NCBI RefSeq assembly: GCF_001423265.1
Contig: NZ_LMND01000031.1
Coordinates: 125,797 to 189,796 of the forward strand
Source: Methylobacterium sp. Leaf108
GTDB taxonomy: Bacteria; Pseudomonadota; Alphaproteobacteria; Rhizobiales; Beijerinckiaceae
Length of the DNA: 64,000 bases
Reading direction: 5' to 3'
A model generated the notes under the pieces. The model made no database searches and was not told the DNA's origin. It saw only the letters and a list, made by a program, of their open reading frames with translations. The position numbers and the translations under genes are program-made. Below, piece after piece: positions 57,670 through 64,000 of the stretch; the stretch's first letter is position 1; each line of letters begins with the position of its first letter.

Positions 57670-60063
57670 ATGCATCAGCCCATGGCGTGGCTTCGACGGT
57701 TCAGCAAAAAGCGGCCTCCCGAGGCGGTCTCGGAGGCCTCCGAGACCGGCGCCTCGACGGACGGAGCCGCCCCTGACGTGGTCGTCAGGCCGCCGCCGCG
57801 GGGTCCGGGCTGGATCGGCGCCCTGGTGGTCGCCACCGCGCTCGTCTCGGCCATCGCGACCTTCCTGATCCTGGCGGGCGTCATCCGGGTGACGCCGACG
57901 CCCACCGTGGGCGTCACCCTGCTCGGCATCAATGTCGCGCTGGTGCTCGGGCTCGTGGTGATCATCGCCTGGGAGGCGCGGGTCTTCCTGCACGCCCGCA
58001 AGGCCAATGCGGCGGTGGCGCGGCTGCACACCCGCATCGTCGGCCTGTTCAGCCTCATCGCGATCCTGCCCACCGTGCTGCTGGCGGTGGTGGCGGCGGT
58101 GACCATCGACCGCGGCCTGTCGCTCGGCTTCACCGACCGCGTCCGCGACGTGGTGCTGAAGTCCGTGGAGGTGGCCGACGCCTACCAGGAGAACCAGTGC
58201 CAGTCGCTGGCCCGCGAGATCCGCATCCTGGCCGACGACCTCACCCGGGCCCGGCCGAACTTCGACGTGAACCGCGACTGGTTCCAGACCTTCCTGACCA
58301 CGCGGGCGACCGCCCTCGGCCTGCCGGTGGCCGAGATCATGCGCGGCCCCACCGAGGTGGTGGCCCGCGCCAAGATCGACATCATCAAGGAGCGCCGCCT
58401 GCCCTCGGCCGCCGCCTTCGAGGAGGCGGCCAAATCGAGCGATCCGATCTGCCTCGTGCCCTCCGAGGGCCGGGTCTTCGCCGCCCTCCTGCGCATGACC
58501 GCCTACGACGGGGCGGTGCTGCTGGTCCAGCGCGAGGTCAGCCAGCTCGCGGTGGAATTCCCCGGCGTGTCGCGGGCGGCGGCGGCGGAATATCTCACCT
58601 ACGATTCGCTCAAGCGCTCGATCCAGATCACCTTCGCCTCGGTGTTCGTGCTGATCGCGCTGATCGCGCTGCTCTCGGCGGTGTGGTTCGGGCTCAACTT
58701 CGCCAACCGCTTCGTCGCGCCGATCCGGCGCCTCATCAACGCCGCCGACCAGGTCGCGTCGGGCAATTTCTACGCGCAGGTGCCGGCCCGCAAGACCGAC
58801 GGCGACCTCGCGCATCTCGGCGAGAGCTTCAACAAGATGACGCAGGAGCTGCGCCGCCAGCACGACGGGCTGACGGCGGCCAGCGACCTCATCGACCGCC
58901 GGCGCCGCTTCACGGAGGCCGTGCTCTCGGGCGTCTCGCCGGGCGTCATCGGCGTCGACGCCGCCGGCCTCGTCACCATCGCCAACCCGGCGGTGGAGCG
59001 CACGCTGGGGATCGGCGCCGAGGAGATCGTCGGGCGGCCCCTGACCCAGGTGGTGCCCGAGTTGCAAGCCCTCTTCCCCGAGGGCAGCGAAGGCCGCCAG
59101 CGCGCGCTGCAGCAGCAGATCCAGCTCGTGCGGGACGGCCGCGAGCGCACGGTGACGGTGCGCGTCACCAGCGAGCAGGCGCAAGGGGGCCAGCGCGGCT
59201 TCGTGGTGACGCTCGACGACATCACGGACCTGGTGGCGGCCCAGCGCACCTCCGCCTGGGCCGACGTGGCGCGGCGCATCGCCCACGAGATCAAGAACCC
59301 GCTCACCCCGATCCAGCTCTCGGCCGAGCGCATCCGGCGCAAGTACGGCAAGGTTATCGTCGAGGACCGCGATGTGTTCGACCAGTGCACGGCGACGATC
59401 GTGCGCCAGGTCGACGAGATCAAGCGCATGGTCGACGAGTTCTCGTCCTTCGCGCGGATGCCCAAGCCCGCCATCGGCCGCAACGACCTCGGCGAGATCG
59501 CCCGCCAGAACCTCTTCATGATGCGGGTGGCCCACCCCGACCTGGAGTTCGGCTTCTCGGGCGAGGGCGACGGCGGCGAGCCGCTCACCGCCGCCTTCGA
59601 CATCCGCCTCCTGTCGCAGGCCATCACCAACATCCTCAAGAACGCCGTCGAGGCGGTGATGGCGGTGCCGGAGGCCGAGCGCGGCCAGGGCCGGGTCGAC
59701 GTGAGGCTTCTCGTGGAGGACGCCTTCGCGGTGATCGAGGTCACCGACACCGGCAAGGGTTTTCCGGTGGAGGGGCGCCAGCGCCTGCTCGAGCCCTATA
59801 TGACGACCCGCGAGGGCGGCACCGGGCTCGGCCTCGCCATCGTCAGCAAGGTTCTGGAAGACCATGGCGGCGGCATCGAACTGAACGACAACCCGGCCGG
59901 ACGGGGCGGGCAGGTGCGCATGCGCATCCCCCGCGACGTCGAGGCCGCCGGCGGGCGGACCCCGGCCGGAACCGGTGACGACATGCGGGGGCCCCGTGCC
60001 GCCGCGCCAGACGAGAAGGGCGCCGCACGGACGGGCCCCGAGATCGCGGAGATCCTATCATGA
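57664..60063 (+). CDS. ntrY: Membrane nitrogen sensor kinase NtrY
   Basis: 799 residues from a GTG (57664); ATGs at 57670 and 57682 are alternatives. Membrane segments lie at about 45-70, 75-100 and 120-145, then a periplasmic loop, a fourth segment (about 320-345), HAMP, PAS (about 415-500), phosphoacceptor H541 in [20 protein letters not shown]-box near 653-664 and GGTGLGLAI near 718. This is the NtrY layout. It partners NtrX, whose start overlaps by ATGA. It responds to nitrogen and redox/envelope signals in alphaproteobacteria. In this genome it is separated from ntrC by the TA insert. Confidence 0.94.
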   Translation: MAMHQPMAWLRRFSKKRPPEAVSEASETGASTDGAAPDVVVRPPPRGPGWIGALVVATALVSAIATFLILAGVIRVTPTPTVGVTLLGINVALVLGLVVIIAWEARVFLHARKANAAVARLHTRIVGLFSLIAILPTVLLAVVAAVTIDRGLSLGFTDRVRDVVLKSVEVADAYQENQCQSLAREIRILADDLTRARPNFDVNRDWFQTFLTTRATALGLPVAEIMRGPTEVVARAKIDIIKERRLPSAAAFEEAAKSSDPICLVPSEGRVFAALLRMTAYDGAVLLVQREVSQLAVEFPGVSRAAAAEYLTYDSLKRSIQITFASVFVLIALIALLSAVWFGLNFANRFVAPIRRLINAADQVASGNFYAQVPARKTDGDLAHLGESFNKMTQELRRQHDGLTAASDLIDRRRRFTEAVLSGVSPGVIGVDAAGLVTIANPAVERTLGIGAEEIVGRPLTQVVPELQALFPEGSEGRQRALQQQIQLVRDGRERTVTVRVTSEQAQGGQRGFVVTLDDITDLVAAQRTSAWADVARRIAHEIKNPLTPIQLSAERIRRKYGKVIVEDRDVFDQCTATIVRQVDEIKRMVDEFSSFARMPKPAIGRNDLGEIARQNLFMMRVAHPDLEFGFSGEGDGGEPLTAAFDIRLLSQAITNILKNAVEAVMAVPEAERGQGRVDVRLLVEDAFAVIEVTDTGKGFPVEGRQRLLEPYMTTREGGTGLGLAIVSKVLEDHGGGIELNDNPAGRGGQVRMRIPRDVEAAGGRTPAGTGDDMRGPRAAAPDEKGAARTGPEIAEILS

Positions 60064-61430
60064 GCGCCGATATCCTGATCGTCGACGACGAGGCCGACAT
60101 CCGCGACCTCGTGGCCGGCATCCTCGACGACGAGGGCCACCGCACCCGCACCGCCGGAGGTTCCGACGAGGCCCTGGCCGCCATCGAGTCGCGCCGGCCC
60201 CACCTCGTCTTCCTCGACATCTGGCTGCAGGGCTCGCGCCTCGACGGGCTGCAGGTGCTCGACCAGATCAAGGCCGGCCACCCCGACCTGCCGGTGGTGA
60301 TGATCTCGGGCCACGGCAACATCGAGACCGCGGTGGCGGCGATCAAGGCGGGCGCCTACGACTTCATCGAGAAGCCGTTTAAGGCCGACCGCCTGATCCT
60401 GGTGGCCGAGCGGGCCCTCGAGACCTCGCGCCTGCGCCGGGAGGTCCGCGACCTCAAGACCCGCTCGGGCCAGGCGAGCAAGCTCGTGGGCGGCTCGGTG
60501 GCCGTCAACCAGCTGCGCCAGACGGTGGAGCGGGTCGCCCCCACCAATGCGCGGGTCATGATCCTGGGCGCGCCCGGCTCGGGCAAGGAGCTGTCCGCGC
60601 GGACCCTGCACGCCTCCTCGACCCGCGCCAACGGCCCGTTCGTGGTCATCAACGCGGCCACCATCACGCCCGAGACCATGGAGGCCGAGCTGTTCGGCGT
60701 CGAGGCGGGGGAGGGCCGGGTCCGGCGCGTCGGTGCCCTGGAGGAGGCCCACGGCGGCTCCCTCTACATCGACGAGGTCGCGGACATGCCGCGCGAGACC
60801 CAGAACCGCATCCTGCGGGTCCTGGTGGACCAGAACTTCCAGCGGGTCGGCGGCACCACGCGGGTGCATGTGGACGTGCGCATCATCTCCTCCTCCTCGC
60901 GGGACCTCGCGGAGGAGATCGCGGGGGGCCGTTTTCGCGAGGACCTGTTCCACCGGCTCTCGGTGGTGCCGATCCGGGTGCCGTCGCTCTCCGAGCGGCG
61001 CGAGGACGTGCCCGAGCTGATCGGGTTCTTCATGGAGCAGATCTCGGGCGCCACCGGCCTGCCGCGCCGGCGCATCGCCGAGGACGCCATGGCGGTGCTG
61101 CAGTCGCACGACTGGCCCGGCAACATCCGCCAGCTGCGCAACAACGTCGAACGCCTGATGATCCTCACCCACACCGATCCGGAGCAGGAGGTGACCTCCG
61201 AGATGCTGCCCACCGAGATCGGTGCCCTGGTGCCCACCACCCCCAACGGGTCAGGCGGCGAGAAGCTGATGAGCCTGGCCCTGCGCGAGGCGCGCGAGAT
61301 CTTCGAGCGGGAGTACCTCATCGCCCAGATCGCCCGGTTCTCCGGCAACATTTCCCGTACCGCCGAGTTCATCGGCATGGAGCGCTCGGCCCTGCACCGG
61401 AAACTGAAGTCGCTCGGCATCGGCTCCTGA
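60060..61430 (+). CDS. ntrX: Response regulator NtrX
   Basis: 456 residues. Receiver with D9, D10 and phosphoacceptor D53 (VFLDIWLQG); AAA+ with Walker A GAPGSGKE (170-177); C-terminal Fis-type HTH ending ISRTAEFIGMERSALHRKLK. In the place of the sigma-54 contact loop GAFTGA there is VEAGEGRVRRVGA, so it should not activate sigma-54, as known for alphaproteobacterial NtrX, which binds DNA and controls envelope and respiratory genes. The ATG overlaps the ntrY stop (ATGA). Followed by hfq. Confidence 0.94.
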   Translation: MSADILIVDDEADIRDLVAGILDDEGHRTRTAGGSDEALAAIESRRPHLVFLDIWLQGSRLDGLQVLDQIKAGHPDLPVVMISGHGNIETAVAAIKAGAYDFIEKPFKADRLILVAERALETSRLRREVRDLKTRSGQASKLVGGSVAVNQLRQTVERVAPTNARVMILGAPGSGKELSARTLHASSTRANGPFVVINAATITPETMEAELFGVEAGEGRVRRVGALEEAHGGSLYIDEVADMPRETQNRILRVLVDQNFQRVGGTTRVHVDVRIISSSSRDLAEEIAGGRFREDLFHRLSVVPIRVPSLSERREDVPELIGFFMEQISGATGLPRRRIAEDAMAVLQSHDWPGNIRQLRNNVERLMILTHTDPEQEVTSEMLPTEIGALVPTTPNGSGGEKLMSLALREAREIFEREYLIAQIARFSGNISRTAEFIGMERSALHRKLKSLGIGS

Positions 61431-61460
61431 AGAATGGCGCGGTCGCGAGCGGTCGCGCAC

Positions 61461-61489
61461 TTGCATCGGGCCGGCAATCTACGTGTAAT
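61461..61489 (+). promoter_or_regulatory. Sigma-70-like promoter upstream of hfq
   Basis: TTGCAT at 61461 and TGTAAT at 61484 are spaced by 17 bases, matching TTGACA/TATAAT at four and five of six positions. The -10 lies ~104 bp before the hfq ATG, within the 162-bp ntrX-hfq gap. It would give hfq its own transcript besides any read-through from ntrYX. Confidence 0.5.
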
Positions 61490-61592
61490 GGCGAGGTTGA
61501 CTCGCCCGGTCACGAAGTCGTGGCGGCGACCCCGACTGAAGAGAACCCGCCCGGTGAGGCGGGCGGCATGATTAAACAAGGACAAGAAAAAA

Positions 61593-61847
61593 ATGGCGGC
61601 CGAACGCTCTCAGAACCTCCAGGACACGTTCCTCAATCACGTTCGCAAGAACAAGATCCCGCTCACCATCTTCCTCGTGAACGGCGTCAAGCTCCAGGGC
61701 GTGGTGACGTGGTTCGACAACTTTTGCGTGCTTCTGCGCCGCGACGGCCATTCGCAACTCGTCTACAAGCACGCGATCTCGACGATCATGCCGGGCCACC
61801 CGGTGCAGCTGTTCGAACCCGACGAGGCCGCGCCCGAGAAGGCGTGA
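61593..61847 (+). CDS. hfq: RNA chaperone Hfq
   Basis: 84 residues, standard for the class. Sm1 motif [29 protein letters not shown] and Sm2 motif [10 protein letters not shown] are both intact. Hfq hexamers pair small RNAs with mRNAs. Standard place between ntrX and hflX. The C-terminal ~15 residues are an acidic tail. Ribosome site AAGGACAAG just upstream. Confidence 0.97.
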   Translation: MAAERSQNLQDTFLNHVRKNKIPLTIFLVNGVKLQGVVTWFDNFCVLLRRDGHSQLVYKHAISTIMPGHPVQLFEPDEAAPEKA

Positions 61848-62197
61848 GGTCGAACGCCGATCGATCCCCGCGGGGCCCTTCCCCGGGCGGGTGACGCGAA
61901 ACGGAACCCGACCCGGGGTCCGGCACGACGAGCCGCGCGGCGTCGATACCATCTGCGCCGCTCGCATCGAGCCGCCGAGATCGAGCCGCCGAGATCGAGC
62001 CGCCGAGGCGGCCCTTCACGACACCGGTTCCCGGGTCGTCGCCCGCTGACGCTCCGGGCGTCCGGGACATGACGTCCGACCGGTTCGATCCTCCGCAAAA
62101 GCTCATCGGCCTCCATCGTTCGATGGGAGCACGCCCTTGTCTGCAGCCGGCAAAGGCCCATTGTCCTGGAACGCATCAGGACGAGGCCGGACAGCAG
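61848..62197. other. hfq-hflX spacer with tandem repeats
   Basis: 350 bases without a supported gene. It holds three perfect 14-bp tandem repeats (61966-62007). The frame upstream of hflX (62069-62197) is open, but its codon third positions are mixed, unlike true genes here, so it is read as spacer. Confidence 0.5.
61966..62007. repeat. Three perfect 14-bp tandem repeats
   Basis: Unit ATCGAGCCGCCGAG repeats at 61966, 61980 and 61994. It stands between hfq and hflX. No known motif; a strain-variable length marker is possible. Confidence 0.9.
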
Positions 62198-63601
62198 TTG
62201 ACGAACCACACGATCACCCCCGGCGAAGCCCGGCTTCAGGCGATGGCGGCTCCCGAGGGTGAGATCGCGGCCGCGACCCATACCCTGGTCATCGGTCCCT
62301 ATCTCGCGCGGACCGCCTCCGGCGGCAGCCGCAGCGAGGCCTCGCGGGCCACAGATGCCCGCCTCGACGAGGCCGTGGGGCTGGCGGCCGCCATCGAGCT
62401 CGACGTGGTCGAGGCGATCTGCCTGTCGCTGCCGCGCATCCGGCCCTCGACCTACCTCGGCAAGGGCCGGGTCGAGGAACTGGCCGGCGTCATCAAGGCG
62501 CGCGAGATCGGCCTCGTGGTGATGGATTGCGCCCTCTCGCCGGTGCAGCAGCGCAACCTCGAGAAGGAACTCGGCGCCAAGGTCATCGACCGCACCGGCC
62601 TCATCCTCGAGATCTTCGGGCGCCGCGCCTCGACGCGCGAAGGGCGGCTGCAGGTGGAGCACGCCCACCTCGCCTACCAGAAGAGCCGGCTCGTGCGGTC
62701 CTGGACCCACCTGGAGCGCCAGCGCGGCGGCTTTGGCTTCCTCGGCGGCCCCGGCGAGACCCAGATCGAGGCCGACCGGCGGATGATCCAGGAGCGCATG
62801 ACCCGGATCGAGCGCGACCTCGACGGCGTCACCCGCACCCGCGGCCTGCACCGGCAGGGCCGCGCGAGGGTGCCGTACCCGATCGTGGCCCTCGTCGGCT
62901 ACACGAACGCGGGCAAGTCGACCCTGTTCAACACCCTGACCAAGGCCGAGGTGATGGCGCAGGACATGCTGTTCGCCACCCTCGACCCGACGGCGCGCGC
63001 CACCAGGCTGCCGCACGGCGAGACCGTGATCCTGTCCGACACCGTGGGCTTCATCTCGGACCTGCCGACCTCCCTCATCGCGGCCTTCCGCGCGACGCTG
63101 GAGGACGTGATCGAGGCCGACATCCTGCTGCACGTGCGCGACATCTCGCACGGCGACAGCGAGGCCCAGGCCGAGGACGTCGGCGGGGTCCTGCGCGAAC
63201 TCGGCATCGAGACCTCGGCCGACCGGATCATCGAGGTCTGGAACAAGGCCGACCTGCTGGACGAGGACGAGCGCAACCGCCTCCTCAACCTCACGGGGAC
63301 CGGGCGGAGCGACCGCGACAGCGGCGCCCCCGTCCTCGTCTCCGCGGTGACCGGCGAGGGAATGGCGGCGCTCACGAGCCGGATCGAGGCGCGGATCGCC
63401 AAGTCGCGCTCGACCTTCGCGGTGGTCCTCTCACCCGAGGACGGCGGCGCCCTGCATTGGCTCTACGAGAACGCGGAAGTGCTCGACCGGCGCGAGGAGG
63501 AGGGCGGCACGATCCACCTCGCCATCCGTATCGCCCCCGAGAAGGAGCCGCGTTTCCTCAACCGGTTCGACGGGGCGCGGCGCCTGAGCCGGGCGGGGTG
63601 A
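62198..63601 (+). CDS. hflX: HflX ribosome-associated GTPase
   Basis: 467 residues from the TTG at 62198. The frame is open from an ATG at 62069, but the third-position base use becomes gene-like only after 62198; an ATG at 62243 is another option. The N-terminal HflX domain (about 30-200) holds [14 protein letters not shown] and [11 protein letters not shown]. The linking helix is [19 protein letters not shown], then the G domain: G1 [19 protein letters not shown], and NKAD as G4. It acts on ribosomes under stress, splitting stalled particles. Normal partner of hfq. Confidence 0.92.
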   Translation: MTNHTITPGEARLQAMAAPEGEIAAATHTLVIGPYLARTASGGSRSEASRATDARLDEAVGLAAAIELDVVEAICLSLPRIRPSTYLGKGRVEELAGVIKAREIGLVVMDCALSPVQQRNLEKELGAKVIDRTGLILEIFGRRASTREGRLQVEHAHLAYQKSRLVRSWTHLERQRGGFGFLGGPGETQIEADRRMIQERMTRIERDLDGVTRTRGLHRQGRARVPYPIVALVGYTNAGKSTLFNTLTKAEVMAQDMLFATLDPTARATRLPHGETVILSDTVGFISDLPTSLIAAFRATLEDVIEADILLHVRDISHGDSEAQAEDVGGVLRELGIETSADRIIEVWNKADLLDEDERNRLLNLTGTGRSDRDSGAPVLVSAVTGEGMAALTSRIEARIAKSRSTFAVVLSPEDGGALHWLYENAEVLDRREEEGGTIHLAIRIAPEKEPRFLNRFDGARRLSRAG

Positions 63602-63681
63602 GGGCGCTCCGACCCTCCGTGCGGGGAGACGAATCGGAGGCGAGGGTGGCGAAGACGGCACCGCGACGCTCGAACCCCGCA

Positions 63682-63718
63682 CCCTTCCCCCTCCCCGTTA
63701 AAGGGGGAGGGGGAAGGG
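63682..63718. terminator. Long hairpin between hflX and the fasciclin gene
   Basis: A 15-bp perfect stem CCCTTCCCCCTCCCC/GGGGAGGGGGAAGGG with a 7-base loop (GTTAAAG). It stands between two convergent genes, as does the hairpin at 38336, and could terminate both ways. It is the strongest member of the C/G hairpin set in this window. Confidence 0.6.
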
Positions 63719-63732
63719 CGGAGCGCAAGGCC

Positions 63733-64000
63733 TTACGGCTGCAGGACGCCGTTCACGACGTGGATGACGCCGTTGGACTGCATCACGTTGGCCACCGTGA
63801 CCTTGGCGGTGCTGCCCTTGGTGTCGGTGACGAACACCGACTTGCCCTTGGCCTGGATCACGAGGGGGGTGCCCTCGACGGTCTTGAGCTGGGCCTCGCC
63901 GCCGCCGTCCTTGACGAGCTTCATCAGGTCCTTGGCGGTGTAGATGCCCGAGACCACGTGATAGGTCAGGATCTTGGTGAGGGTGCCCTTGTTCTCGGGC
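63733..64000 (-). CDS. Fasciclin (FAS1) domain protein, partial
   Basis: The C-terminal ~89 residues of a minus-strand gene whose start lies past base 64000. NKGTLTKILTYHVVSGIYTAKDLMKLV, VIQAKGKSVFVTDTKGSTAKVT and MQSNGVIHVVNGVLQP are FAS1 signatures (the YH motif and the final H-box). Bacterial FAS1 proteins are secreted adhesion-type proteins. Terminates just after the hairpin at 63682. Confidence 0.9.
   Translation of the reverse strand, partial: PENKGTLTKILTYHVVSGIYTAKDLMKLVKDGGGEAQLKTVEGTPLVIQAKGKSVFVTDTKGSTAKVTVANVMQSNGVIHVVNGVLQP

Overview
The window reads as chromosome of a GC-rich methylotrophic alphaproteobacterium of the Methylobacterium/Methylorubrum type. The evidence is a lanthanide uptake cluster (lut) with lanmodulin, genes for a methanofuran-type C1 cofactor, alphaproteobacterial pyruvate dehydrogenase genes in which E1-beta carries its own lipoyl domain, and the alphaproteobacterial order dus-ntrB-ntrC-ntrY-ntrX-hfq-hflX. 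Gene names for lut/lan follow recall of the M. extorquens cluster by order and protein type; no database search was possible.

Layout. 1-2601 (minus): three overlapping genes for methanofuran/tetrahydromethanopterin-type cofactor synthesis (pterin-synthase-like protein, amino-acid-kinase-like protein, mfnB). 2676-3197 (minus): a small secreted protein. 3342-12907 (plus): lutA-lutH, lanM and a small cysteine protein related to LutD. The outer-membrane receptor LutH, periplasmic binders LutA/B/C/D/G and LanM, and the ABC transporter LutEF would bring lanthanide across both membranes. 12926-15812 (minus): two exopolysaccharide genes. 15940-24151: a zinc-ribbon metallopeptidase divergent from a translationally coupled trio (transglutaminase-DUF2126, ATP-grasp/alpha-E, transglutaminase). 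24376-29749: a molybdopterin oxidoreductase, then a carrier-protein/acyl-ligase/PLP-decarboxylase trio of the type seen with exosortase A. 29759-31224 (minus): MntR-like and LysR regulators. 31313-38321: ftsB, then pdhA-pdhB-(DUF5076)-(Uma2)-pdhC-lpd. 38378-38653 (minus): a small Gly/Ser repeat protein.

About 39.03-41.1 kb is an AT-rich island. It carries an AIPR-type (abortive infection) gene broken by one in-frame stop codon, with decayed coding fragments beside it. 41.4-44.6 kb holds a thioester-reductase-like SDR, lipA and a COQ10-like gene. 44.6-47.9 kb (minus) holds three TadE/TadG-type genes. 47.95-49.7 kb (minus) holds pncC and ispDF. 49.9-63.6 kb holds dus-ntrBC and ntrYX-hfq-hflX, split by a 3.9-kb insert with two toxin-antitoxin pairs (brnTA, parDE), a methyltransferase and a gamma-glutamyltransferase-like gene. 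A fasciclin-domain gene runs off the right end.

No tRNA, rRNA, CRISPR array or insertion sequence was recognised. Most long overlapping reading frames in this window are antisense artefacts of high GC. The least-described items are the LutD-like gene downstream of lanM, a LanM whose four EF loops all keep a full ligand set, the AIPR gene with a single stop, and the two predicted peptide/acyl-modification cassettes.
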